DNA of 64,000 nucleotides. It comes from Girardinichthys multiradiatus (lineage: Eukaryota; Chordata; Actinopteri; Cyprinodontiformes; Goodeidae). This document shows positions 37,826-50,599 of the stretch, one piece after another. The notes below the pieces were generated by a model that saw only the letters and a program-made list of their open reading frames with translations, made no database searches and was not told the DNA's origin. The stretch is from positions 41,682,147 through 41,746,146 of the forward strand of contig NC_061797.1 of NCBI RefSeq assembly GCF_021462225.1, given 5' to 3'. The position numbers were made by a program, and so were the translations under genes. Each line of letters begins with the position of its first letter. Positions within the stretch are counted from its first letter, which is position 1.

Positions 37826-39316
37826 GTCTATAGACTCTAGTGGAAAGAAATCTGCTGCCAAAGAGAGTTTCTTTCCTCAGGCTGAACACCTCACAGCCTG
37901 AGTCGGCAGCTACTCTGCTGGAAACAAATAAGCATACAGGGGACATTAGTACTTTTGATCTTTTGATTATGTGATTTATTTTGGTTTTGTTCTTTTTTAA
38001 TACAACATTTAAGTATAACTCACATTGTCTATTTGGGGGAAACTCGCATTCTTGGTCCTGTGAAGCTTCATTATGATACGACTGGCTGTCATGATCTGCC
38101 ATTCTCTTTTAGCATTGGTCTATTCTCACATCCTTCAATCTTTCTTTCCAGCATTTTTTGTCTTGTCACGCAAACATTTCTCCAAGCTCACTGAAGTCAA
38201 CAATTACTGAGTTGGCCAGTACAGACAGTTTTGCTGTGAGCTTTGGGCAAGTTGGGAGGAAACTCCTCTTAGCTTCGTCATTAGCAGACTGCCTTAAATC
38301 TGATTTAACGAGATGACTAATCTCACTAAAGTTAGCAACACCAATGAGGAGAATATCCCGTCACACTCTTATTTTTATCCAGATAAAGAGTGACAAGAGA
38401 GAGATGGAAAAAGAACCATTTTGACAGTCTGTTTAGTGTGTGTGTGGGTTTGTGTGTTAGAGCTTGATCATATCTGCACACCATGCTGAACGCCATTATG
38501 CATGACAGTGTTATCACTGGCATGAAGCCACAACCACTAAAACCTTCTTGTTTGTAAACAAGGTTCTATCAGCTTGCAGGATGCGAAAAACGCTCACATC
38601 TAGAGTTTGGAAGGGGAAGGCAGCAATCAATGCTAAATTATGGCCTTGATAGAAAAAACAGTGTAAGAAGATTTCATGAGCTGGCAGGGGATCAGGGCGT
38701 TGCTTTACTTATGCAAAAAAAAATACTGATGGTGTTAGTAGTGATCAGATTAAAGAAGGTAAAGACGATGATTGATTTGTAAAGACTGCAGCTTTAAAAA
38801 TCAGAAATTGCTCAGAAATCCTGAAGGGTACGAAGCATGAGCTCCTTAAGAGATTCAAAGATCTTGTGAAGGAAAACAACCTATCTTGATTTCAAACTGT
38901 CCCCTGTTAAATGTGGAGTCCTCATCGTTACCAGCTTTAGTTGAGCTGCAGTGTGCGTGCTGATGATTCATATGAAGATGTAGCTCTGCAGTCCCCAATG
39001 CTCCTTTCTGAGAAGACTCAGGGGAGCAGTTTAGGGATCAATATTCAGACCGAAGGACACTCCATCAACTGGTGGTTATGTGCCAACATGTCTGAGCCTC
39101 TGGCTATGATGCAGTATATTCAGAGGAAGTCCAATTACAGTGCCAGTGTCAACACCGCCAGCTAAAATCTGTAAACAAACTAATGGGCAACTGTAACATG
39201 CATGAATACATATGTCTATACATGTAAATGAACAGCTCTACAAAAGATCACAAATTGTTTCTTGGCCTGTATGGGAAATTTGAAAACAAAATCTAAGGTG
39301 ACCTCCTAGAACACCG
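37826..39316. other. Intron 2 sequence without recognised features
   Basis: Nothing recognised on either strand. Confidence 0.45.
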
Positions 39317-39344
39317 TTGTTTGTTTGTTTGTTTGTTTGTTTGT
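39317..39344 (+). repeat. (GTTT)n microsatellite
   Basis: About seven perfect GTTT units. Confidence 0.95.
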
Positions 39345-39434
39345 TTTTTCTAATGGAGGCTTCAGTTGGAGTCAGCACCTTTATATCTCCAAGAAATGTT
39401 ATTTCACTTGTACTGGGTCTGTGACCGAGTCCTA

Positions 39435-39459
39435 TGTGTGTGTGTGTGTGTGTGTGTGT
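39435..39459 (+). repeat. (TG)n microsatellite
   Basis: About 12 perfect TG units. Confidence 0.95.
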
Positions 39460-39635
39460 TAGCTAACTGTCCCCAAGGGATTATAAAACAGATTTATGAT
39501 GCATCTGAGCAGCCTGCCGCTGTGAGAGTGCAGGTCATACTTGCACAATTTGTCTCCAAGTGAGGATGTGAAGCAGAAAATGATTAACCTAAACACCATG
39601 AAAGCTAAATTTGTCATAAACTAATGCAATGTATA

Positions 39636-39745
39636 CAGGTGCATAGTAATAAATTGGAATACTTAGCACTTGTTTCAGTAATTAAGTTCAAAGAGTGAAA
39701 CTCAGAAATTATAGGGAATCCTTACACATGGGGTGATTTATATCA
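39636..39745 (+). mobile_element. Left end of a Tc1-type element (truncated)
   Basis: TACAGGTGCATAGTAATAAATTGGAATA is the terminal repeat of a fish Tc1 family that differs from the others here. Only about 110 bp is left before another Tc1 end begins. Confidence 0.6.
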
Positions 39746-39930
39746 TATAGCCAAAAGTATTGGATCACAACACCAAATCAAATAATTCCAGTGTTCCCAT
39801 CACTTCCTTGGCTGCAGGTGCATGAAGTTTGGTGTGGATAAACTTGACTGGCCTGCACAGAGTCCTGACCTCAACCTTCTTGAACACCTTTGGTATTTAT
39901 TAGAGTGGATGCTGCAATTCTGTTTTCCTC
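39746..39930 (+). mobile_element. Tc1-type fragment: end plus catalytic Glu region
   Basis: Begins ATAGCCAAAAGTATTGGAT, the end of another Tc1 family. From 39841 the plus strand reads LDWPAQSPDLNLLEHLWYLL, the conserved segment around the catalytic Glu. The transposase gene between is missing, so this is an internally deleted copy. Confidence 0.75.
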
Positions 39931-40125
39931 ATCTAACTATAATTAAAAGGATAAAGATCATACCATAAGATAACATTTCTGTATAAAAATTTTTTTCATT
40001 AGTCTTATGTAATATTCGAATTTGATGAGAAACTGAATTTAAAAGATTTCATAGACTGCAAATGATAATGAGCAAAATTAACAGAAATAACCACTTAAAC
40101 AATCACTGTTTGGTTAACTTTTTTC

Positions 40126-40227
40126 AAGATATATATCTTTATAGATATATTTATATATATATATATATATATATGTATATAGATATATATCTATATCTAT
40201 CTGTATATATAGATAGATATATATATT
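40126..40227. repeat. TA/GATA-rich simple repeat with inverted symmetry
   Basis: About 100 bases of TATA, AGATATA and TCTATA units, with several imperfect inverted repeats around the (TA)n core at about 40155-40172. Confidence 0.9.
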
Positions 40228-40957
40228 TCCATCGGTGCTTTGTTGTATTACTTCTACTTATGTTCATTTAAAATAATCCAAACAATACAATAATGTCTAT
40301 TCACTTAGTCATAAATTGTTAAATGCATTAATATGAAACAAATATAAAAGCACTACAATCATGAATATGACTGAATTCTGAAATAAAATACATAAACAAC
40401 AGCAGAAATCACAATCACGACTCATCAGTTAAATACAGTTTTAGATGCCTTTTACAGACAAACCTTTCACAGAAGGCCTGCCTTTTGCTAAGTGGGAAAA
40501 TAATTCACTTTTGCTGTACTGATACTTAGGAAGATGGAACGCTGGACTCTGATGAGTTGAATAAGATATATATATTGAAATGCATTGGTATACTCCATTG
40601 ACTTCCATAAATTTGGATGATTCACAATATCACACGCTTTGATAAATCTATGAAAATACTACAGGAGAATTAATTATTTTTAAGTGCATGATTGCTGTAA
40701 ATGATGTCCAAATCAGACCATATTCCTTCTGGACCCTGTAACTCAAATTGCTGTAAGTGAATGTTGTCAGTGAGTGTATGTTTGAAGCACAGCATTAACA
40801 GGAAAAGTCAAAACGTTCGGCAGGTAGTGTAATGTTGGTGACAAATTATTTTGCAGTGACAGATGACATTTATGTTAGGTTGCATGTGAAGTGCTATGGT
40901 TCAGAGGCAGGCGGGCCTTTCACTCTGTCTGCCTAACTAGTATTCATCAGAACCTTT

Positions 40958-40960
<3 letters not shown>

Positions 40961-40991
<31 letters not shown>
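40961..40991 (+). repeat. (CA)n microsatellite
   Basis: About 15 perfect CA units. Confidence 0.95.
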
Positions 40992-40992
<1 letters not shown>

Positions 40993-42281
40993 ATGTAAAA
41001 GGTACGTTCTCTATGAGTGTAGTGCTCCTTCACTTTGTTGTGTTGCTACAGTTGTACATGGCGGAGCAGTCAATGTCTTAAAATGTCCTTGCATTTTTTT
41101 ATAGTATGAATATGAATCACTTGCCTTTGTCTTCTCACATCCCTCTTTTTAGCCTTGTTTCTAAAACAAAGCACTACTCTTAAGAGGTGGTCAGTTATCT
41201 CCAACAAAAGGACAGGCTATAGGCCCTGGGGGATTTAGGTCTTTATGTATTCCTTCCCTTTCCCATCCTTTTACTCATTTCCTCAGTTCCTTTCACCTGC
41301 TTTGGTTCCTTGACAGCTAATTTAGTTAAGATACAAGTTTATTATGAACTCTAGTACCTGGTTTATTATTGCCGTTTATGTGCCTATGCAGTGTCTTTCA
41401 CCATCAGTGTACAAGTGCACTGCTTTTGAGTCCACGCACCATGCGAGTGGTGCTCATCAAACAGGATGGGTAGCAAGGTTAACTGTAAACATGTTAGTTT
41501 TTACTAGCATATGTGTGTTTCAATATAAAAAAACTGAGGAAATAAATTTTGCAAAATGTTTTATTGACTTGTAAAACAGCTAAAATGTAAAACTTAGGCT
41601 AAACTTTGTTGTTAGAGATGCATTAGGAACTCTTCTTCTGCTTCCTGTTGTTGAATAGATCTTATCTGCAGCACCATCTATTGTTCAAAATAAGAACTAA
41701 GAAAATAAGAAAATAAGAACTAGTCCATTTACCATGGAGTGCTGAATGGAGTCCGAGGAGAAGCCCCTGTCGGCACACTATAGGGGTATTTGCGTGTGTT
41801 AGTTCTGTAAACTGTGGTTTGGACGCTCTGCTGTGTACCAGAGCAGCACAGGCGACATACATGATGAAAAGCTGAAGAGACGACACCCAGGGGCAACTAC
41901 TGGGTTGACAGTAAAAGCCACCATAAGTTTTTTAAAGCTGCTGAAGGCTCCCTATGTAGATAGACATGCCTGACTGCTACGTTGTCTGCTGAATGAATAT
42001 TTATTGAAGTGTTTAGATGTACTTTTAAAGGATTAACTCCATACCTGTGTGTGTTAATGTGCAGAATTAATGTTACTTCTTCCAATTTTAACGGTGCTTA
42101 ACTATATAGTAAGTAAGTAAAAGTAAGTAAAAGTTTATTTATATAGCACCTTTCACAGACATTAAAGGTCACAAGGTGCTTTACAGAAGTGCACAATTAG
42201 ACATTAACATAAAACAATAAAGGCACAAAAAATGTAATAAAAACCATCACTATGAGGGTAGTGGTAAATATAATAGTCACA

Positions 42282-43070
42282 AGCCTATAGTAGCATAACT
42301 ACATCCAACGCACTGGAATTGTTAAAAAGATTTGCAAAAAAGAGATAGGTTTTAAGTTTGCTCTTAAAAACGTCCACAGAATCAAGAGAACGTAACCAGA
42401 GCGGGAGATCGTTCCAAAGCTTTGGCGCAACAGCCTGGAAGGAACGATCTCCTCCGGTCTTAAAACGGGTGTAAGGGACCTTAAGAAGATTCCGATCCAA
42501 TGACCTTAGCCTTCGAGAAGGGATATACGGACACAACAGGGCTCTAATGTATCGGGGAGCCTGACCATGGAGAGCTTTAAAAGTCAGAACCAGGATTTTT
42601 AAATTAAAGCAAAAAACCACTGGAAGAGATTTTAAAATTGGGGTAATATGAGCCCTTCTGTTGGTGCGAGTCAGCACCCTAGGGCCGCATTTTGGACCTG
42701 CTGCAGACGAGACAGCTCCTTTTTGTTAAGACAAGAAAAAAGGCTATTACAATAGTCTAAACAAGTAGACACAAAATCATGAATGATCAGCTCAAGATCA
42801 TCATTGGAAACAAATCTTCTTAGTTTCGAAATATTCCAGAGCTGGAAAAATCAGTTCCTAGTGAGCTGCTTTGAATGATGCTCAAGTGACATCTCTATCA
42901 AAAATCACGCCCAGATTTCTTAGGCTTGGTTTAGCAGACGAGCTCAAGTCACCCAAATAGTGGTTGATTCCAGGAACGACATCGTCTGGAGCAATCACCA
43001 GCACCTCAGTCTTATCGGAGTTTAACTGCAGAGAGTTATCGCCAAGCCACTGCTTAATTTTCACAAGGCA
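42282..43070 (-). pseudogene. L2 LINE reverse transcriptase C-terminal region
   Basis: Two open blocks: 43064-42882 (LQLNSDKTEVLVI, the motif D/E region) and 42677-42285 with FKALHGQAPRYI and RSFQAVAPKLWNDLPLWLR, the conserved C-terminal end of L2-clade polyproteins (APKLWNxLP). A stop and indels lie between them, near 42690-42880. Confidence 0.87.
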
Positions 43071-43075
43071 GTTCT

Positions 43076-43685
43076 TTAAAGAGTCCAGTTTTGAATCTCA
43101 GTGGGCTTAAAGGAGCAATATAGCTGGATATCATCTGCATAAAGATGATTGGAGACATCAGCAAACTCTTGGAAAATATTACCCAGGGGAAGAACATATA
43201 ACAAAAATAGAATAGGTCCCAACACAGAACCCCGGGGCACTCCACACACCAAATCTGCAGAGTCAGAAATAAACTGGTTAGCCGAGACACTAAAACTCCT
43301 ACTGGACAAATAAGACGAGAACCATGCTAGTACAGATCCTGTTAGATCAACCAGATCACGCAATCTTCTCAACAGGATTTCATGAACTACAGTGTCAAAT
43401 GCTGAAGAGAGGTCCAGCAAGACCAAAACAGTGCATTTCCCAGCATCCGCAGCCATCATAATGTCACTTGATACTTTGATCAGGGCAGTTTCCGTAGAAT
43501 GGTGCTTACGGAAACCAGATTGAAAATGGTCAAAAATCTCAGAATTTTCTAAGAACACAATATATTTTTCGGAGACCAAAAGTTTGGACAAAAACGGAAG
43601 TTTTGAAATTGGCCGTAAATTACCTAACACAGTAGGGTCCAAATTGGGTTTGTTAAGAAGAGGTTCCACAAAGGCATGCTTAAAA
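43076..43685 (-). pseudogene. L2 LINE reverse transcriptase domain
   Basis: Open for about 197 codons. NLRPISKLPFLSKLL (finger), LVLLDLSSAFDTVVHEILL (motif A), GVPRGSVLGPILFLLY (motif B) and HLYADDIQLY (motif C, catalytic Asp pair) are all present. One frameshift near 43675-43685, in a run of A on the plus strand, separates it from the endonuclease frame. Confidence 0.92.
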
Positions 43686-44957
43686 AAAGCTGGGAAATAT
43701 GCCAGAGAATAATGACAAATTTATTAACTTGGTAACCCAGGGGCCAATAACATCAAATACTTTTAAAAATAGTCCAAAAAGAAGAGCATCTGAAGGACAA
43801 GAAGAAGGCTTCATCTTGGCTACCAGGGCTAAGATATCAGCCTGAGATACAGGCTTAAAAGAGGACCAGTTATGACAAGCAGGCTCAACAGCAGCAGTGC
43901 TAAGCATAGACTGAGCTGGAGGTGAAAATGTAATATCCTGGCTTTTGGAGACAAAAAACCTTAAAAGTCCATTACTGTCTGCTTTGCAAAAAACGGGGGT
44001 AACAGGAACAGTGGGACACACAATAGAGCTGATGGTATCAAACAAAACCTGTGGTCTCCTCTTATTCAAAATTATCAGCTGGTGAAAATAATCAGATCTA
44101 GAGTTTTTAATGGTTTCATTTAAAGAAGACATAAGTTCCTTGAGGCGCAATCTGTGGACCTCAAGTTTATGGGACTTCCACAAACGCTCAGTTCTACGGC
44201 ATAAATGCTTTAGCTCCCGAATGGTGTCATTGATCCAAGGGCGTATGGTCTTCCTAGTCGCCAAATTAGATCTAACAGGAGCAACTTGATCCAAAATGGC
44301 CTCACAATGACTGTTAAAGGTAAGAAGAAAACAGTCCACATCATGACATTCCACAAACAATTTTGGATCAAATATAGAAGAAAACCTAGTAGCTGAATTG
44401 TCAGAGATAATACGCCTCTGGGACCTAATTAAAGTAGGCTTAAGATCCGGAGAAAAGAATACATCAAACAAAACACAACAATGATCACTTATAAGGGCAT
44501 CCTCCACAGATAGATTGGCAATATTAAGGCCAAGAGAAAAAACTAAATCAAGGGTATGGCCTTTTTGGTGGGTGGGACCAGAGACATGTTGCACAAAATT
44601 AAACGTTTCAGTCAATGTTAAAAATTCCAAAGCTTCACTAGAAGCACTATTATCAATATGAATATTAAAATTACCAATTAATACAACAATATCCAACTTA
44701 ATTATCGAGGATAAAAAGTCCTTTAAAAAGACAGCTGCATGGCCAGGAGGGCAATAGACCAGAACACAGTGGAAAGAGTCTTTGGAGCCCACTTTGACCA
44801 TCATTAATTCAAATGAAGAAAAGGACTGCATATTCATCATCTTACAGGTGAAACTGTCACTGAATACCACCGCAAGACCCCCTCCACGTCTCGAGCGGGG
44901 TAACCCGAAGACTGAGCATCCATCAGGACAGAGTTGAACTCCCCTTCTCTCTGCCAA
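43686..44957 (-). pseudogene. L2 LINE endonuclease domain and linker
   Basis: About 424 open codons: GLPRSRRGGGLAVVFSD, then VVLIGNFNIHID, then SGPTHQKGHTLDLVF and DALISDHCCVLFDV, the AP-endonuclease signatures. In the usual GDFN motif the Asp is Asn here, which should weaken catalysis. The linker follows, up to SLFSGIFPSFF, where a frameshift in a homopolymer leads into the reverse transcriptase. A frame break near 44957 separates it from the 5' region. Confidence 0.9.
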
Positions 44958-45219
44958 GTCTCCGTAAAAAACAAGAAATCAAGGTCTCGTCTGCTAAAAA
45001 GTGCATCCAATAAAAATTATTTATTTGCAACTGAACGGACATTTGGAAGACCAATGCGAAGCGATGATGACGTCACAATATTCGCATCAACAGGACAGGT
45101 CACGCAGTCTCCAGCTGGGTCGGGAAAACAGCTGTTGTATGGCTGCCGTGGACATGGGAAAGCACGTCCCCGGAGCATCCCACCAGTCGCAATCCCAGCA
45201 TTTCACTGGCTCCTGAGCA

Positions 45220-45657
45220 TCAGCTGCGGGTCTCCCAGCACACATCGAGGAGAGAAATCCACCGCAGCCACCTGACATGTTGGTAGGGACCGGGACTAAA
45301 TAGTCGTAAAGCATGTCTGCATTTTACCTGGACGCCAGACCTGGAGCCACGTTTCCTGCGTTTCCTCCCAGGTGCCCGAAACAGCAACAAGTACTCAGGT
45401 GAGTCGGGCAAAACAACAAAAGGAGGAGGAAAAGTTTGATTGTACTTTCCCCAATCACCAAAAAGAGATTCCATAGACTCCTTTATACCAAAAAGAGAGC
45501 TACGATCATAGAACAGTAGAGCAGAAACATATCCAGGTGACAATCGTGCTGATATAACCACAAATATTGCTGTAACAGTACATAAAAACTTGCAAAGGAG
45601 ACGAGCAGCGGCAGTGGCGTGGCCAAACACAGGCGCCATCTTGCCACAGGCAAACAC
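45220..45657 (-). pseudogene. L2 LINE 5' coding region
   Basis: An open frame of 145 codons with a basic patch (GRKRRKRGSRSGVQVK) and ARLSPGYVSALLFYDRSSLF, features I know from the 5' end of fish L2-type open frames. It is separated from the endonuclease block by frame breaks between 44960 and 45220. Role likely RNA binding, by inference from the basic patch. Confidence 0.6.
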
Positions 45658-47529
45658 TAATACAACTTATGATCATGCATACTAGATAATGTCTAAATTA
45701 ATCAAATTTAATCCTGGCAAACTTATGAATTATACATACGGCTAAATATTACAAGTCATTTGTAAATTAGATGGCATCCTTACAGGCCCTTTTATGAAAT
45801 TTTTAAAATAACAATTTTTAAGCAGGTTTTAAATTGACTTTTTTGATTGGTCAGATGTAATGTTCTAATTTTATAAAAAAAAAAAAAATTTGTGTTTTCA
45901 GAAGCTGTAAGTAGAAAATCATCATAATTACCAGAAATAAAGGCTAATATCACTTAAAACTTGCAATACTTTAATGTGCAAATAATTTGAATAATACAAT
46001 AAATAATTAATTTCACTGTTGTAAATTTAACTGAAATTAAATAGACTGACTTTTTTGTGGAGAACAAAATGCTGTTTAGACAAAGCGATCAATAGAAAAA
46101 TTGTCAGTAATAATAAAAAGAGAAAATAGCTATTATTGGCAGTTAAACTTGATCTACCATGAAAGTGATGCAAAACCTGTAACTTAAAGATTTTGTTTGG
46201 AAGAATAAAATGATTGCTGTCAGAGGACATCAGCTAAAGTGGTACTAATAAAAAGCTGAAAAATAAAATTATTTTTAGAAGCAGTTTTTACTTTTTCATT
46301 TTGTTTGCTGTTTTAATTTTTTTGTTTTTAATTTTCAGAATTTCCCATGATTTTACACATTACCAGTAGGTAATAGAATTTCACTTTAGTTAAACCTGTA
46401 TCTCTCACTTTTCTATGTAAGATGTTCAACTATAAAGTCATTTCATAAGTGGAACAATTATTACTGAAAATAATTTCGAGCACAAAATTCAATAGAGGCA
46501 AGAGGTAATTTCATTAGTTGCTTTGCTAAAATAGGTTACAGAATTGATTCTTTGATTAAAGGTACACAATCTGATTTGCTACTAAAAATAATGCTTTGCG
46601 CAGGGTACAGCACAATGCCAATTGCAGAGCTGCTAAAATACCTTCAGTATTATGCCTTTGCACTAGATTATCCAGTTTTCTATATCAAGACACTTAACCT
46701 AAAGTTTCCAATCAGCACTTCCATTTTGGAATGAAAAAAACACAAGTCAAATTATCACACACTGTGCAAGGTTTCATAACACATGCTAAATTCCAGCATA
46801 CTTTACTACGCTCTCAACCTTAAATTATTTAATCCCAATAATCTCTAACATTACTTTGTACTGCTTTAAAAGTTCATCCTAATGTCAACTAAAATAATGT
46901 CATGGTGTGCCTTGTTGTTGACTTCAAACTGCGATTCTGACACCTTGCTTTGCATCCTTTACCCAGGAGAATAAACAACAATCCACCCAAAGAGAGCAAC
47001 GGGAACTTTTCTAATTATTGCTGCAATTATAATTATAATCATGCTTGTACTGCAGCATTGGCTCTGTGGGTCTGTGGTCCCATTGCTCTCCGGATGGGCA
47101 CATGGAGGTAAAATGCTAATCAACATCCCAGCTTCATCAACTTATTGGTGACTCACGTACAGCAAAAGAGTCTCTTCACTCCTTTCAAGGGGGGATGCAA
47201 TCAGAAGCAGTTTTTATCCATATTATTCCCTCTTGGGGAGAATATGGAGAATGTACACAGCAAAAGTGCTTGCAGTAGCACCCCAGGATAGGAATACTAT
47301 TTAGATTGTAAATAAATTTAGAAAGCAAAACCTAATCTTGACTAGCTTGATCAAATTATAGCTGCAGAAATGTTATTCGTTGTATGGCTTTTTTTATCAT
47401 GTTAGCCTACCTTTAGATATTCAGAGAACCCAAAAGATTTCCCAAAAGCAACTCAACACATTTCACATGAGCTACAAAAAGGAAACCGGACAATAAACAA
47501 GCTGAACACACTAAGATGAACTTTCCTAC
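45658..47529. other. Intron 2 sequence without recognised features
   Basis: Very AT-rich DNA between the L2 element and HCN exon 2. Nothing recognised. Confidence 0.5.
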
Positions 47530-47953
47530 CTCTTCCCACTGGTGGATATAACGAATGAGTCGGGACAGTCGCAGGAGTCGCAGCAAGCTGAGGATCTTTG
47601 TAAAGCGTACAATGCGCAAAGCGCGCGCTGTCTTGTAGAAATCCGAGTCAATGCGCGTCTCCACAATGAGGAAGATGTAGTCCACAGGGATGGAGGATAT
47701 GAAATCTACCACAAACCAGCTCCGTAAGTATTTGATCTTGATCTGCTGGGGATCCAGGACGATCTCCGTGTTATCTTCTTTGACTATGCCTGTCCTGAAG
47801 TTGAGGACCAGGTCCATGAGGAAGAATGTATCTGAGACAACATTGAAAACGATCCATGGGGGTGTGTGCTCGTCCTTGAAGAACGTGATGCCCACGGGGA
47901 TGATGATGAGGTTGCCGACCATCAGCAGCAGCATGGTCAGGTCCCAGTAAAAC
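47530..47953 (-). CDS. hcn4: HCN channel exon 2: S1 to S4 voltage-sensing domain
   Basis: This exon encodes about 141 residues of a hyperpolarization-activated cation channel in the plasma membrane. It runs from [20 protein letters not shown] (S1) through [19 protein letters not shown] (S2) and [16 protein letters not shown] (S3) to the S4 sensor, with Arg or Lys at every third place ([20 protein letters not shown]), ending YIHQWEE. Acceptor AATCAAG before G at 47953 (phase 2) and donor GTAGG after 47530. The 424-nt length is that of HCN exon 2. VETRIDS matches HCN4, whereas HCN1 and HCN2 have VEKG. Differences from mammalian HCN4 include IVKEDN for IVVEDN and DSDFYK for DSEVYK. Exon 1 is not seen up to 64000. 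Teleosts have several HCN paralogs, so the subtype is less sure than the family. Confidence 0.97.
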
Positions 47954-48297
47954 CTTGATTCAGAAAAACAAAACAGAACATATAATGATTACTGAGGTCA
48001 AACGATTCCAAACTTTAACAGCTAACAAAGGAGTCTAAGTTAGGTTTTGTTAAGCCATTAAATAACTTACTGCATGTAAAACCATATAAAATGCACACAT
48101 TCACGGGTGGATAATGAAAACATAAAAAAATCCAGAAAGGATAGAGATGTCATGGATGAAACTTGGATGTATAAGATGAAAAAATCTACGTGTTTTATTT
48201 TACTTCCAGCAGAATATGGAACGATTTGGCTGATAACATTTTCATTTGTGTTTTGTTGTAATATTTATGTTTATGTTAATTTACTGTCTTATTCATT

Positions 48298-49340
48298 GCA
48301 TGCTTAGTGCCCTGCAAAGGTTTTACAAGCAAACATCTCTAAGTATTTTATTGGATATTAGTCTAATCGACCAACATAAAGCAGTGTATAATTGTGAAGT
48401 AGAATGTAAAGAAAACAGTTTTAATTTTGGTTTTACTAATAAAAATTTGAAAAGTGTGGCATGCATTTATATTATGCCACCTTAGTTAGCCTTAAACAAA
48501 ATCCAGTGTAATAAATTGCATTCAGAAGTCACATAATTAGTATATTTGAGTCAGTGTATAATTTAAACAAACTATAAATCAAGCTCTTCTGTAAAGGCCT
48601 CAGATGCTTGTTAGAGAGCATCATGATGACCAAGAGACATAGGAACCAGGTCAATAATACCATTCTGTAGAAGTTTTAAAACAGGATTGCAACAATCATG
48701 CAACAATATCCAACGCTTTGTACATCTCAAAAAACACAGTTCAATCCATCATCTAAAAAATGTAAATAGCATAGCACTGCAAACCTAATAATACTTGCCT
48801 GTACACCTAAACTCACAGGCTAGGCAAAGAAAGCATGTATTTATCATGCATCCCACAAATATGGCCATTATGAAAGAGTGGCAAGAAAAACCCATTATTG
48901 AAAGAAAGCTGCACAAAGGTTCATTGCCACAGGCCATAAAGATGTGAAAGCATGTGGATGAAGGTCCCCTGGTTAGATGTGACAAAAATGTAACTTTTAT
49001 GCCTACATTTGAAATGCTACATGTAGAGGAAATACCACTGCACATACCATGAACAGAACATCCCCAAGGAGAAACATGGTAATGGCAGCATCATGCTGTA
49101 GGGATAATCTTCCTCAGCAACAACTGGGACGTTTGTCAGAGTTGATAGAAAGATGGAATGTAAATACTTTGCAATCCTGGAAGACAGCCTATCTGTGGCA
49201 TAACCTGAAAACTGATATTCACAGATACTCTCCATCAAATCTGACTGAGCTTGAGGTATATTGCAAAGAGGACTGGGCAACAGTTTCAGTCTCTATATGT
49301 GCAAAGATGTGGTAGTTCTACAAAGTATTAACTTTGTACA
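48298..49340 (+). mobile_element. Decayed Tc1 element, plus-sense transposase
   Basis: Left end relic TGCCCTGCAAAGGTTTTACA near 48310. Then plus-sense transposase blocks such as ATCCATCATCTAAAAAATG (48736), GGTCCCCTGGTTAGATGTGA (48962) and AAACATGGTAATGGCAGCATC (49072, the VKHGGGSIM region). Right end not seen. Lies in the probable HCN intron 1. Confidence 0.7.
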
Positions 49341-50599
49341 GCTGAACACATTGTATAACTGAACACATATACACTTCAGACTTTAGAGATTTTCATTTGT
49401 AAAACTATTGAAAGCCTTGTACAAATTGAACTAAAATGTCCTGCACTTATCACTGAGTACAGTATTTACATCATTTAAATTATAGGTTCTTGTTGTAGAT
49501 AATGTTTAAATACCACCTTATCTTTACAAAGTGCAAACATTTTATACATGAAACCACAGTCATGCACAAACAAACTTTTACTATTGGACAAACACTTATC
49601 AACATTCAGTGGTTAGGCTGTTGAGAGCTACTTAATATGTTTCCTTTATTAATTTTACTGATATGCACTTCTACATCTGCTAAAAGCAAACACTATATGT
49701 ACACAGTGTAATGATGGTAAAACAACCTATAGGCTCACAGTGAAATACTTCTGAATACCTACATGTTTCCTTACCGAGTTCAGACTGTTATATACAACTC
49801 ATATTTAATTTAGGGTTAACTATTAATTACAATAGGAAAAATGCTCTTGTCTGTCTTCTGAGCCTGAAAGTTAGGATATAAATTGCCTTCTCTGCTGGCC
49901 TGGTAATTGAAACAGGATTTATGATCAATTCTGTGTACGAAACAGGCTGTGATAAATACCTGCATAATACCCTGGGCCACTGATCTTGTGAGATTTTCTC
50001 TTTCAACTAGGCCATAAGCATATTTGTTCAAAATTAATATTAAGAATAAACCATTATGCAAAAACTGAGAACCCATGCCTTTACAAACCCAGAGATAAGT
50101 GATAAATATATCTCTACTGAAATACATCTAGGATGAAGCTTGCAATTACTGTTTTTCTACATCCTTGTGCAGCTGATGTGTATTGATTTCTTGGTTCATG
50201 CATGGTGTGCTGAAGTAAATAACTCAGGGGTTTCCATTGAACTGCTGCTATACGGAATCCCACTGTCACTGAACAGTGTAGCTGAGAGATAAGGACCCTA
50301 ATTCAAGCTCAGGCAGAGGTTGGGGGATAGAAGCAAATAAGCTTTTATTTTCTTCTTGTAGACAGAGCAGAAAATGCTTGTTGTGGCATGTTATCCATCG
50401 CAGAACACTAAAATCAGAAAAGGCGGAGAAGGAGGAAGGACATGGACTAGAACCAACACATACAACAAAAAAAGAACTAACATTTAGGCCAGGACTACAT
50501 TACACATGAAGCAAAATTAAAGAAAATGCACATTAAGTTAATAAAAAGAAAAGAAGATCAACTTAGAAAATTGACACATGTATATAGTTAAAGGCAGGG
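49341..50599. other. Probable HCN intron 1 sequence, no recognised features
   Basis: AT-rich DNA. Nothing recognised. Confidence 0.45.

Larger units (their letters stand above)
39931..42104. other. Intron 2 sequence with microsatellites only
   Basis: AT-rich DNA. Apart from the TA-rich tract and the CA repeat listed separately I recognise nothing. Confidence 0.45.
42105..45657 (-). mobile_element. L2-clade LINE, nearly full length, broken
   Basis: On the minus strand the element starts near 45657 with a short N-terminal coding region and continues through endonuclease, reverse transcriptase and C-terminal region. Its 3' end near 42140 reads GAAAGGTGCTATATAAATAA and is followed by a short tandem tail of ACTT units (42105-42131), as in L2/Maui-type elements. 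About 3.5 kb. Frameshifts and stops separate the coding blocks, so it is dead. It is in the same sense as the HCN gene, inside intron 2. Confidence 0.9.

Noticed and set aside
47413..47529. Continuation of the HCN exon 2 reading frame
   Set aside because: The frame runs on past GAG|GTAGG but the exon length of 424 nt and the join to IFHMTYD in exon 3 show that it ends at 47530.
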